Below are positions 24,418 through 32,716 of a DNA stretch of 52,887 nt, piece after piece. The notes below the pieces were generated by a model. It was not told where the DNA came from. It was given only the letters and a program-made list of their open reading frames with translations, and ran no database searches. Origin of the DNA: Bacillota bacterium (GTDB taxonomy: Bacteria; Bacillota; UBA4882; UBA8346); assembly GCA_023435565.1 (NCBI GenBank), contig JAEYRN010000026.1:1-52887 (forward strand). Reading direction: 5' to 3'. Both the position numbers and the translations under genes were made by a program. Positions within the stretch are counted from its first letter, which is position 1; the number at the start of each line of letters is the position of its first letter.

Positions 24418-25197
24418 GTGAATAAATTGTGGGAAGAAATTATTAAACCGCCGTTAAATGATAGAAATGCTAAACCGCGTACCGTTGGAGTTACCATGAT
24501 GATTGACAAAGGCCTATCTATTAATGAAACTGAGAATTTACTAGAAATAGGGGCTCCCTATATTGATTTTTTAAAACTAACTTTTGGAACGGCTGCCCTT
24601 TATCAAACCGATATATTAAAACGAAAGCTTGAAATGGCCGCCCGTAAAGAAGTAGCAGTTTACACCGGTGGTACCTTCTTTGAAATCTCCCACTGGCAAA
24701 ATAAATCAGATGATTTTTTTTCAAAACTGAGCGAGCTTGGTTTTAAATGGGTAGAAATTTCTGATGGAACAATTCAAATGACCATGGAACAGCGGCATAA
24801 AGCGATTAAGTCTGCTTTTAAGGTGGGATTAAAAGTTATTACCGAAGTAGGTAAAAAAAACCCGGAAACACAACCTGATGAATTTAGCCTGATTGAGATG
24901 GTTAATCATGACTTGGAAATGGGAGTATCTTGGGTTATTATTGAAGCGCGTGAATCCGGGCAAGGAATAGGCATTTTTGATAATCAAGGCGGGATCATAG
25001 AAGAAAAATTATACCGACTCAAGCAAGGAACCCCTCAGGATAAAGTAATCTGGGAGGCCCCACTTAAAAAACAACAAGTTAAATTAATTAATGAATTTGG
25101 ATCCAACGTAAATTTAGGAAATATTCCACCAAGCGAAGCATTGGCACTGGAAGCCTTACGTTTAGGATTCCGGAGTGATACTTGGAGAATCTCCTGA
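24418..25197 (+). CDS. comA: Phosphosulfolactate synthase ComA (YitD-like)
   Basis: A 259-residue TIM-barrel enzyme that adds sulfite to phosphoenolpyruvate to give phosphosulfolactate. Typical segments are KPRTVGVTMMIDKGL at the start, FLKLTFGTAALY, YTGGTFFE, EISDGTI and VIIEARESG. In Bacillus the homologue YitD supports sulfolactate made for spores, while in archaea the same step leads to coenzyme M. No ComB or ComC gene is seen here. The GTG at 24418 is used because GGGGTG lies 6 bases before it. Its 3' end overlaps the convergent lipoprotein gene by 36 bases. Confidence 0.88.
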   Translation: MNKLWEEIIKPPLNDRNAKPRTVGVTMMIDKGLSINETENLLEIGAPYIDFLKLTFGTAALYQTDILKRKLEMAARKEVAVYTGGTFFEISHWQNKSDDFFSKLSELGFKWVEISDGTIQMTMEQRHKAIKSAFKVGLKVITEVGKKNPETQPDEFSLIEMVNHDLEMGVSWVIIEARESGQGIGIFDNQGGIIEEKLYRLKQGTPQDKVIWEAPLKKQQVKLINEFGSNVNLGNIPPSEALALEALRLGFRSDTWRIS

Positions 25198-26124
25198 ATC
25201 CTCCTGTTCTCCCTCACCCGATTCGGATGGTTCTTCACCATTTTCCTCATCCTGGTCGGATTTTGCTTCAAGATCGATTAAGTCATACTCCTGATCAACC
25301 CCTATTACTGCTATTTTAGCGGGATAAGGGGGAACAATAATGCGTAATTGTTTTTGTTCTCCATTAGAGGTTTGAAAATCAAAAAACTCGACCAATTTAA
25401 AACTTTCTCTTTTCTGAAAATAATTATTATAATTAAGGTCGATAAAAATTAAATCAGTCCCGTAATCATTAAAACAACCGTTCCCATTGGCGTCGATTAA
25501 TCTAAACTTCATCTTTTTTATAGTCCCTTCGTACGCCACATTAATCTCACCATCAAGAAAACTGGCGGTGATTGCTTCGGCCACAAGGTCTGACGCCCCA
25601 TTCTTCGAAAAAACTGTTGTTATTATAAAGAAATATAAGTTTTTTTCAATTTCTCCGGATAGACCTTTGAAGGCTACCTTGATTTGAACTGGTATTAACG
25701 ACATGGACTGGGCACGTTCCAGACCTTTTACTTTATCTTGGCCACTTTGAAAACTTTTTACTTTTTCTTGTTCCTTAATTATTAAGTCATTATTTTGGTC
25801 AATATAAAACTCGGACCAATAACCTTGTGCATCTTTCCCCATCAAGAACCAGGTCGGCCGATTATTATTTCCAAATATAAAACTTCCAAAACGATATTCG
25901 GTAAACTGATTTAAGTCTATAGCGACAGTTAATTTGTCCGGTTTTGATTCAACCACTTCTGCCACATTATAATAAATTTCGTATTGTTCCGAATATAAAT
26001 CAAAAATGGTTAATGTTTTGGTTTTTAAAGCATAAGTCCCTTCCACCGGGGCCGGCATCTTTGTACTACACCCTACTATAAAAAAAGTAAGTAAGAAAAC
26101 TCCGGCCAATTTGATTTTTTTCAT
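25162..26124 (-). CDS. Lipoprotein of unknown function
   Basis: A 320-residue lipoprotein: a lipobox FFIVGCS after a short hydrophobic stretch puts Cys near residue 19, so it is anchored to the outer face of a membrane. The body is beta-rich. One segment, DQNNDLIIKEQE, follows the EF-hand loop spacing DxNxDxxxxxxE, and another, DANGNGCFND, is also calcium-loop-like, so calcium binding is plausible. The C-terminus is a highly acidic, low-complexity tail that is coded antisense to the end of comA. AGGAG is 6 bases before the ATG. No homologue recognised. Confidence 0.75.
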   Translation of the reverse strand: MKKIKLAGVFLLTFFIVGCSTKMPAPVEGTYALKTKTLTIFDLYSEQYEIYYNVAEVVESKPDKLTVAIDLNQFTEYRFGSFIFGNNNRPTWFLMGKDAQGYWSEFYIDQNNDLIIKEQEKVKSFQSGQDKVKGLERAQSMSLIPVQIKVAFKGLSGEIEKNLYFFIITTVFSKNGASDLVAEAITASFLDGEINVAYEGTIKKMKFRLIDANGNGCFNDYGTDLIFIDLNYNNYFQKRESFKLVEFFDFQTSNGEQKQLRIIVPPYPAKIAVIGVDQEYDLIDLEAKSDQDEENGEEPSESGEGEQEDSGDSPSITPES

Positions 26125-26200
26125 CATAAACTCCTAATAAATGTTAAGATTATTTCTGGTTTCCCCATTAACCTTCTAATAAACAGACAGTTCAAAAATT

Positions 26201-26653
26201 TTACCATTCCGAAGCCAACTCTTGAAATATTTTTCTTGATTCTAATAAAAAAGGCTCACTTCGGTGTCGAATACGAATCCCCTGAGTAACAAAATGGGTC
26301 AATGAATTATCCTTTTTAATTTCAGAGATTTCTATTTCAACTACGGCTAAATTATAATCAAAATCCATTGAGTTCCTGATTATCCGTGCAAAACCTTTAA
26401 TACAAACAGCGATGTCTCCCTCTTCAAGTATTGCCACAGCTACATTACCATTGGTTTGAATGTTTTGAAAAGTTTGATGGTTTCGAGAGATTGCCAATCT
26501 CAAATGTTTAGGATCACTAACTACAATATGATTAAAAGGAGCTGTATGAGGATGTTGTTCTTGATCGATACTGGCCATTATAGCAGTGCTAATCCTCTTA
26601 TCAAAGAGATCTTTGAGGGTTGAATTTAGCTCAGTTCCTAATAAAATAGACAT
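26201..26653 (-). CDS. Pyridoxamine 5'-phosphate oxidase-like flavoprotein
   Basis: A 150-residue split-barrel flavin-binding protein of the PNPOx-like superfamily. ISTAIMASIDQEQHPHTAPF and LRLAISRNHQTFQNIQTNGNVAVAI form the first strands and the FMN phosphate region. It is too short for true pyridoxamine phosphate oxidase, so reductase or heme-degrading relatives are more likely. GGGGTG is 5 bases before the ATG. Transcribed alone. Confidence 0.7.
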   Translation of the reverse strand: MSILLGTELNSTLKDLFDKRISTAIMASIDQEQHPHTAPFNHIVVSDPKHLRLAISRNHQTFQNIQTNGNVAVAILEEGDIAVCIKGFARIIRNSMDFDYNLAVVEIEISEIKKDNSLTHFVTQGIRIRHRSEPFLLESRKIFQELASEW

Positions 26654-26803
26654 TATTTCACCCCATTCTCCAAAAACAGATAAATATGTTGAGAATAATA
26701 TTTTAATAAATTTTTTCCCAACTCTTGAATTAAGGAAAATGTCGCTTTAGTCTATCTCTAAAATAATTTAACAGTAGAATATTTCCTTTTAAACTATGGA
26801 AAT

Positions 26804-26827
26804 CGGGTATGATTTAGAACATACCCG
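26804..26827 (-). terminator. Hairpin after reoM
   Basis: CGGGTATG pairs with CATACCCG around 8 bases. The following tract is only moderately T-rich on the minus strand, so termination is uncertain. It lies where the reoM transcript should end. Confidence 0.4.
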
Positions 26828-26873
26828 CTTCATTTATTGGAATCAATTTCCGTAAGCTACCCTAATAATTACT

Positions 26874-27140
26874 TTAATTTATCTCTTGTTTTTCTAAATA
26901 ATTACGGACCAATTCCTCCATTATTTGATCACGCTCAAACCTTTTAATCAATACCCTTGCATTTCGATAACTGGTGATATAGGCGGGGTCACCGGAAAGT
27001 AGATATCCAACAATCTGGTCAAGGGGATCATACCCTTTTTCTTTTAATGCCAGACATACATCACGCAGCACCTGGGAAACCTCTGATAAATATTCTTCTT
27101 TTGCTAAAAAACGTCTGGTTGTTTCGGTATTGTCTCCCAT
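26874..27140 (-). CDS. reoM: ReoM/IreB family regulatory phosphoprotein
   Basis: An 88-residue member of the UPF0297 (IreB, ReoM, YrzL) family: EKGYDPLDQIVGYLLSGDPAYI and FERDQIMEELVRNYL are hallmark blocks. In Listeria, ReoM is phosphorylated by the PASTA kinase on Thr7, which stops it stimulating ClpCP-driven loss of MurA. Thr7 is present here (TETTRR, with Thr5 and Thr8 beside it). ATG at 27140 has GAGGTG 6 bases upstream. PrkC and PrpC are encoded 2-5 kb upstream on the same strand, and a ReoY-like protein 9 kb away. Confidence 0.92.
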   Translation of the reverse strand: MGDNTETTRRFLAKEEYLSEVSQVLRDVCLALKEKGYDPLDQIVGYLLSGDPAYITSYRNARVLIKRFERDQIMEELVRNYLEKQEIN

Positions 27141-27173
27141 AACCCTCACCTCTATGACTACTTAGAAAATGAT

Positions 27174-27285
27174 ATCGACGCTTGTCGATCCACGTCAATT
27201 CATTTTCTGAATTTCACTTGTGCCAATCGGTGATTGACGTGGACGACTATCTAGAAATTCTATCGGTGCTTGTCAATTTCACTAT
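27174..27285. repeat. Cluster of short inverted and direct repeats
   Basis: ATCGAC-GCTT-GTCGAT (27174-27189) is a small hairpin. TCCACGTCAAT (27189-27199) and ATTGACGTGGA (27233-27243) form a perfect 11-bp inverted repeat. TATCGACGCTTGTCGAT is echoed as TATCGGTGCTTGTCAAT near 27261. The cluster fills the gap between cheX and reoM, and part of it (GGACGACTAT) recurs near 29412. Confidence 0.45.
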
Positions 27286-27298
27286 GTTGGACAAATGA

Positions 27299-27772
27299 TT
27301 AACTAATTTGGTCTTTTCGCAGTGCAATATTCATATCAACCTTACCGAAAGGAGTTTCAAGCGGAATTGCGAGTGCGGTATGAATATGTTTTAAAAAATC
27401 CGGAATCTCTCCACCCATAATGAATAGAGGCGGTGTAATATTGCACCGATAACCGGTTAATGATAGATTAGTACTAGCATTACCAACTATTATGTTTTTT
27501 AATTCGCAAAGTGCACTTTCACTCATCATATCAATTTCGGCAACCTCAGTCATTAACATTTGTGAAGCAATCTTTTTAGCTGTTTCGCTAGTCATCCCGC
27601 AAATTACTTGGCCTTGAAGGTCACCAAACACTCCTACTAAAACCGACACTTCATACTTACTCAGCGGTTCTTCATTGAAGAACGGTTTTCCGGCTTCAAC
27701 TTTTGGATCCAACATATTTTCAATTACTGAATAAGCAGCTTTTACAAATGAATCAATATGTTCGAATGACAG
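27299..27772 (-). CDS. CheX-like protein, probable CheY-P phosphatase
   Basis: A 157-residue CheC/CheX/FliY family protein. The catalytic-helix pattern ESALCELKNIIVGNAST matches the E..N motif used to remove phosphate from CheY, followed by ITPPLFIMGGEIP. The full domain needs residues upstream of the first ATG: the reading frame runs back to a CTG at 27772 (LSFEHIDSFVKAAYSV) that sits 8 bases after GGGGG. It starts 2 bases after the rpe stop. No other chemotaxis gene lies in the window. Confidence 0.75.
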   Translation of the reverse strand: MSFEHIDSFVKAAYSVIENMLDPKVEAGKPFFNEEPLSKYEVSVLVGVFGDLQGQVICGMTSETAKKIASQMLMTEVAEIDMMSESALCELKNIIVGNASTNLSLTGYRCNITPPLFIMGGEIPDFLKHIHTALAIPLETPFGKVDMNIALRKDQIS

Positions 27773-27773
27773 T

Positions 27774-28433
27774 TTAATTACCCCCTTTATTTACAATTCC
27801 TTTTAGTCGAGCTACTGCCGCCTTTCTATCAGGTTCCCGGAAAATTAGAGTACCGGCTACAATCACATCTACTCCAGCATTAACCAGAGTTTGAGCATTT
27901 TCCCAATTCACCCCGCCATCAACTTCAATTTTACATGAAGCTTTTTGTGTATTGAGGATTTCTCGTAATTTTTTAATCTTGGAAATCATTCCCGGAATGA
28001 ATTTTTGCCCTCCAAAACCAGGGTTTACGGTCATTAATAAAACCAGGTCCACATCATCCAGAATATATTCAATCGCCGATAAAGGAGTGGCAGGGTTTAA
28101 CGCTACTCCCGCTTCGCAACCGTATTCCTTGATTTTTTGAATTAATCGATGTAGGTGAATAGTATTTTCAGCTTGAATAATTATCCTTTTACAACCAGCT
28201 TCTACAAACATCGGTATAAAATTCTCCGGTCCATTCACCATTAAGTGAGCTTCAATGTGTAGGCTTGAGATTTCCTTAACAGCACTCATAAACATCGGGC
28301 CAAATGTCAAATTAGGAACAAAATGCCCATCCATTACATCAAAATGGAGCCAATCCGCTCCACTAATCTCACAAACTGATTCCCTCAAGTTTAGTAAATT
28401 AGAGTTTAATATTGACGCTGCAATCTCGACCAT
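27774..28433 (-). CDS. rpe: Ribulose-phosphate 3-epimerase
   Basis: A 219-residue TIM-barrel enzyme of the pentose phosphate pathway that interconverts ribulose 5-phosphate and xylulose 5-phosphate. LHFDVMDGHFVPNLTFGP holds the metal ligand and catalytic Asp, MTVNPGFGGQKF the mobile loop, and EVDGGV the second catalytic Asp. AGGAG is 7 bases before the ATG. It follows rsgA by 10 bases, the usual Bacillus order. Confidence 0.95.
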   Translation of the reverse strand: MVEIAASILNSNLLNLRESVCEISGADWLHFDVMDGHFVPNLTFGPMFMSAVKEISSLHIEAHLMVNGPENFIPMFVEAGCKRIIIQAENTIHLHRLIQKIKEYGCEAGVALNPATPLSAIEYILDDVDLVLLMTVNPGFGGQKFIPGMISKIKKLREILNTQKASCKIEVDGGVNWENAQTLVNAGVDVIVAGTLIFREPDRKAAVARLKGIVNKGGN

Positions 28434-28443
28434 TAAGTTTCTC

Positions 28444-29352
28444 CTATCGATAACGCTTCGCCCAGTTTCCCTTAAGCTCTTTTAATAATTCCAAATATAA
28501 ACTATATCTTTCCGGATCAACTGTCCCATTCTCGAGCCCTTCTTTTAAAGCGCATTCGGGTTCATTTTGATGAAAACAAGAATTAAAACGACAGTTTCCT
28601 AAATGATTACGAAAATCCGGAAAACAAACTGCCAAATCCTCAGGTTTCAAGTGCTCCAAGTCAATCTGGGAAAACCCCGGAGTATCCGCAACGTAAGTTA
28701 GAGGATTTATCTTCAGTAACTGTACTTCCCGGGTAGTATGTTTCCCACGACTTATTTTTGAACTGAGCAAACCGGTTTTCAATTTTAACCCTGGACTAAG
28801 CATGTTTAATAAAGCTGATTTCCCCACTCCTGAAGGCCCGGTTAATACCGATACTTTACCGGCTAGTGCCTTTTGTAAAGTTCTTTTCCCTAAATTATTT
28901 ACTATACTAGTACAAAAAACCTGATATCCATAACTACGATAAATATTCGCCAATTTATCGGCTTTTCCTTTTCCCACAAGATCGGTTTTATTAAAAACCA
29001 AAATATAAGGAATGTCGCTACTATCGGCTAAAATTAGAAACCGCGCCATTAAACTAGGATTAGGAGCGGGGTCTTGGTGGGCAAAAACAACAACCAGTAA
29101 ATCAACATTAGTAATGTAAGGGCGCTTTAGAATGGATTCCCTGGGTAATACCTCCGTAATTACTCCTTTTGAATTTTCCAACAAATACTTAACTTTATCT
29201 CCGACTAAAATATCGGGGGAAGTTAGCTTTAATTTGCCACGGACTGAACACTCATCTATGCAGTCAACTCCGGTAATCGATTCAACATAAAAGATACCGC
29301 CAATTGCTCTAACAACCCTACCGACTGACATTTTGATGCCGTCTCTGTCCAA
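28444..29352 (-). CDS. rsgA: Ribosome small-subunit GTPase RsgA
   Basis: A 302-residue circularly permuted GTPase that helps mature the 30S subunit. An OB fold comes first, then NKTD (G4), GPSGVGKSALLN (G1), DTPGF (G3), and a zinc module with NCRFNSCFHQNEPEC. The start at 29352 is TTG after an AGG-rich stretch; an ATG seven codons later lacks a ribosome site, so either is possible. In the rlmN-prpC-prkC-rsgA-rpe block. Confidence 0.95.
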   Translation of the reverse strand: MDRDGIKMSVGRVVRAIGGIFYVESITGVDCIDECSVRGKLKLTSPDILVGDKVKYLLENSKGVITEVLPRESILKRPYITNVDLLVVVFAHQDPAPNPSLMARFLILADSSDIPYILVFNKTDLVGKGKADKLANIYRSYGYQVFCTSIVNNLGKRTLQKALAGKVSVLTGPSGVGKSALLNMLSPGLKLKTGLLSSKISRGKHTTREVQLLKINPLTYVADTPGFSQIDLEHLKPEDLAVCFPDFRNHLGNCRFNSCFHQNEPECALKEGLENGTVDPERYSLYLELLKELKGNWAKRYR

Positions 29353-29431
29353 ATTATTGCCTACCTATCCTAAAATGCTATCCAGATTAAAAATATATCA
29401 AAAGTGACCTGGACGACTATTAATAATTCAT

Positions 29432-31078
29432 TTATTCCGAATCAGGACCGGAACTAATAATAAAATTCATAGCCGTCCCTAATGGGACTCGATCATATGG
29501 TAGAGGCCTTTGATCGATTACTACTCCTTCGGGATAAATATTACTTGGGGTTGGGGTGGCTTGGTTAAAAACCAACCCAAGTGTTCCAAGTTCAGCTCTG
29601 ACCTCCGATAAAGGTCTGCCGATATAATTGGGAATTCGAACCAAATTTGCCGAAGTGACATTTAAAGTAATTGAAACACTAGCACCATGTTCAATTTGAG
29701 TATTTTTATCGGGAAGTTGTTTGATAACCACACCCTCAGGAAATTCCGGACTGGAGTCAACTAGAATTTCTCCCAAGGTTAATCCGGTTTCTTCCAGGAT
29801 TAATTCTGCTTCCAGCTGATTTTTCCCCACCAAATTTGGGACTCTTACCAATTGCGGACCTTTACTGACTACAACCTCAACCTCGGTATTAACTCTTCTT
29901 TTTTGGCCGGGAGCAGGTTGTTGTGAAATAATTGTTCCATTAGGATACTCCGAATTATAAAGATAATTAATGACTTTAATGTTCAAACGCTTACCTTTAA
30001 TTATTTGTCTTGCATCGACCAATTCTTCCCCTACTATATCAGGTACCTCAACTACTCCTCTTGGCATTGTAAAAGGACCTGTAGCGCTGAGGTAAAAAAC
30101 AGCGATAATACCTACCAAAACCATACTGGAAGCAAAACCGAATATTAGCCACGACAACCAACTACGCCCGTTTTTATCATTAAGCTCTTTGGGATCTTTC
30201 ACCGATTTCCAAACCTGGGTCGGAAGATCAGTGTTTTGCATCAAAGTATGTTTGCGAAAATCTTTATGTTCAACCAGGTCAATCTCTTTTAGCATTGCCA
30301 AAGCGGTTGGAAAACGCTCGTTTATTTCCTTAGCCATAGCCTGTTCTACAATTGTCTCAACAGAAACAGGAATATCCGGGCGTAATTCCCGAATTGGAAC
30401 TAAACTACCCTGTAAATGCTGCATCGCAATTGAGATTGAGGTATCCCCTTGAAAGGGTATTGAGCCGGTAAGTAATTCATATAAAACACAACCCAACGAA
30501 TAAATATCGGACTGAGGTCCAACCATCCCACCTTTGACCTGTTCCGGAGAGGAATATTGTACCGAACCAACAACCATTCCAGCTTGAGTAAAGGAACTGG
30601 CACTAATCGCTCTAGCGATTCCAAAATCTGTTACTTTAATTTGGCCTTCGGGAGTGACTAAAATATTATGAGGCTTAATATCACGATGAATAATATTACG
30701 TTGGTGCGCATGATGTAGAGCCTCACCAATTTGCCTAGTAATATCTAATGCTCGTTCGACTACCATTGGAGCATTTCGTTTAATCAAATCTTTCAAATTG
30801 TCTCCGGGAATGTATTCCATTACAATGTAATCAATATTATCCTCTTTACCCACATCAAAAATATTAACTACGTTCGGGTGGGATAAACTTGCCGCCGCTT
30901 TAGCCTCACGGTGGAACCTTTCGACAAATTCGGCGTCGCTGGCGTATTGAGGACGTAATATCTTTACGGCAACCGCTCGACACAACAAAGAATCTTCCGC
31001 TTTATAAACTAGCGCCATTCCGCCCTCTCCGATTAACTCTAGTAGGCGATATCGGTTCCCCAGTATTTTACCGACCAA
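29432..31078 (-). CDS. prkC: PASTA Ser/Thr protein kinase PrkC
   Basis: A 548-residue membrane receptor kinase. The N-terminal kinase domain (about 1-270) has GEGGMALVYKA, AVKIL, HRDIKPHN and DFGIA. A transmembrane helix lies at about 310-335, followed by three extracellular PASTA repeats (starting VPDIVG, VPNLVG and IPNYIG), which bind muropeptides or lipid II in relatives. TTG at 31078 has GAGGTG 5 bases upstream. It senses cell-wall state and, in spore formers, muropeptides for germination. ReoM is a known target in relatives. About 240 bases upstream hold no gene and no clear structure. Confidence 0.95.
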   Translation of the reverse strand: MVGKILGNRYRLLELIGEGGMALVYKAEDSLLCRAVAVKILRPQYASDAEFVERFHREAKAAASLSHPNVVNIFDVGKEDNIDYIVMEYIPGDNLKDLIKRNAPMVVERALDITRQIGEALHHAHQRNIIHRDIKPHNILVTPEGQIKVTDFGIARAISASSFTQAGMVVGSVQYSSPEQVKGGMVGPQSDIYSLGCVLYELLTGSIPFQGDTSISIAMQHLQGSLVPIRELRPDIPVSVETIVEQAMAKEINERFPTALAMLKEIDLVEHKDFRKHTLMQNTDLPTQVWKSVKDPKELNDKNGRSWLSWLIFGFASSMVLVGIIAVFYLSATGPFTMPRGVVEVPDIVGEELVDARQIIKGKRLNIKVINYLYNSEYPNGTIISQQPAPGQKRRVNTEVEVVVSKGPQLVRVPNLVGKNQLEAELILEETGLTLGEILVDSSPEFPEGVVIKQLPDKNTQIEHGASVSITLNVTSANLVRIPNYIGRPLSEVRAELGTLGLVFNQATPTPSNIYPEGVVIDQRPLPYDRVPLGTAMNFIISSGPDSE

Positions 31079-31327
31079 TTCCACACCTCAATTCATGCAA
31101 ATTAAAATTTCTACAAATTTGAAAATACATTCCTTATAATTATGGGTTATGAATGAATTGTCACTTAATTTATTATCCGTAGTAAATTTGTATATGATTT
31201 TGTACTAGCGAATTCACTAAAGCAGATTTATTAATAATATATTAAATATATCGGCAAGAATTAATTCACCGCAAATGCTTTTTTCGCCAGTTAATAGTAA
31301 AAATCCTGCCGTAAACTCCGAGTTTAT

Positions 31328-32020
31328 TCAGATTTCAACTAAAATAGCTGTAATGTTATCAGCCCCACCCAATTCATTTGCGGAATTAATTAATTGGTTA
31401 ACAATTGTCCCGGGATCTTCGTCTTGGGACATATAATCTCGAATTAATAATTCCGAAACCGAGCCAGTCAGACCATCACTACATATCAAAAACTTATCAC
31501 CTTTATTAACCTCTATTTTAATAATTTCAGGATCGAGAGTATCTTTACTTCCTAATGCTTGAGTCAAAATATTCCGTTGCGGGTGTGATTTCGCTTCTTC
31601 AACCGTAATCTCACCTGTTTTAACGAGTTCATTAACTAAAGAATGGTCACTAGTTAATAGTTTTAGACTATTATTAGAAAGGTAATAAACCCGGCTATCT
31701 CCGATATGGGTTACATAAGCCAGCCCGTTTTCCAGATATAACACTGCCACGGTAGTTCCCATCCCATTTAATTCTTTGTTCTGCTCCGCTTGTCTATAAA
31801 TAGTTTGATTTGCAGCTACTAGCGTCCTTTTTAAAGACGTTATGACATTCTCTGAAAGATCAGCTTTGAGAATAGTTTCTACGGCAATTGCACTGGCAAC
31901 TTCTCCAGCTTGGTGACCGCCCATACCATCAGCTACTACAAATAAATTATCATTATAACCAAAAGAGTCCTCGTTCAACTCTCTTACTTTTCCCCGATCT
32001 GTTCTTCCTGCAGCTTTCAT
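31328..32020 (-). CDS. prpC: PP2C-type protein phosphatase PrpC
   Basis: A 230-residue Mn/Mg-dependent phosphatase that opposes PrkC. Metal-binding motifs are RELNEDS near the start, VADGMGGH, and the final GGADNITAILV. GGGGTGA is 4 bases before the ATG. In Firmicutes PrpC removes phosphate from PrkC and its substrates. Gene order with prkC is the common one, though here they are 250 bases apart. Confidence 0.95.
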   Translation of the reverse strand: MKAAGRTDRGKVRELNEDSFGYNDNLFVVADGMGGHQAGEVASAIAVETILKADLSENVITSLKRTLVAANQTIYRQAEQNKELNGMGTTVAVLYLENGLAYVTHIGDSRVYYLSNNSLKLLTSDHSLVNELVKTGEITVEEAKSHPQRNILTQALGSKDTLDPEIIKIEVNKGDKFLICSDGLTGSVSELLIRDYMSQDEDPGTIVNQLINSANELGGADNITAILVEI

Positions 32021-32124
32021 TAACTCACCCCTGATGCGTCTTTAATCTTTTTACGTCGTAATACTTTTTTGACGCGCACGGATTATTGCGAAAAGTACAA
32101 TTAAGATTTATTAATTTTATCAAT

Positions 32125-32637
32125 TCAATACTTTTCCAACACTACTTGTAATAAAGTGTCTCCCACTTTAATCAAGTCGCCTGTATGAAGTTTGTGCCGC
32201 CTGATTTTGGCATTATTAACAAAAGTACCGTTAGTACTTTGCAAATCCTTAATAATCAAACAAGAACCCTTTACTCTGATTAGGGCATGAAACCGTGATA
32301 CTTTAGGATCTCTTAAACAAATATGGTTTTCAGGTTGCCTTCCTACTTTAAGATCAGAAGTTGCCCCTATAAATTGTCTGCCCCTATCAATTCCTTCTAA
32401 TACTGTTAGAACCCACCGACATTGTTTTGCTATCTTTCGACTTTTAAAACGTTTGGTTTGACAAGGCCCTTCAAGACTTGATTCAGTATTTGACAAAGGT
32501 TTATTAACCGAATTCACCTTTGTTCTCTTTAATGTCAAAGACTCATTTTCTTCCGGATCATTATTCGTTCTGGATATATATTTGCGACCTTTAATAATTT
32601 TTCGAAACTTATTGATTAACGCTTCATGTTTTTCCAT
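32125..32637 (-). CDS. FHA domain protein
   Basis: A 170-residue protein: a basic, low-complexity N-terminal half followed by a forkhead-associated domain (about 75-168) that reads KVGRQPENHICLRDPKVSRFHALIRV and STNGTFVNN. FHA domains bind phosphothreonine, so it is a likely partner or reader of PrkC substrates. It lies directly upstream of prpC and prkC. The Arg and Ser that contact the phosphate (GRQ and SRFH) are in place. Confidence 0.88.
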   Translation of the reverse strand: MEKHEALINKFRKIIKGRKYISRTNNDPEENESLTLKRTKVNSVNKPLSNTESSLEGPCQTKRFKSRKIAKQCRWVLTVLEGIDRGRQFIGATSDLKVGRQPENHICLRDPKVSRFHALIRVKGSCLIIKDLQSTNGTFVNNAKIRRHKLHTGDLIKVGDTLLQVVLEKY

Positions 32638-32716
32638 TTAAAAAAGCCTTTTCATAGAAATACTTTCGAATTCTTGCCGAACCCCATTATTTCTTTAGTA
32701 TTTGAGTTAATGATAA

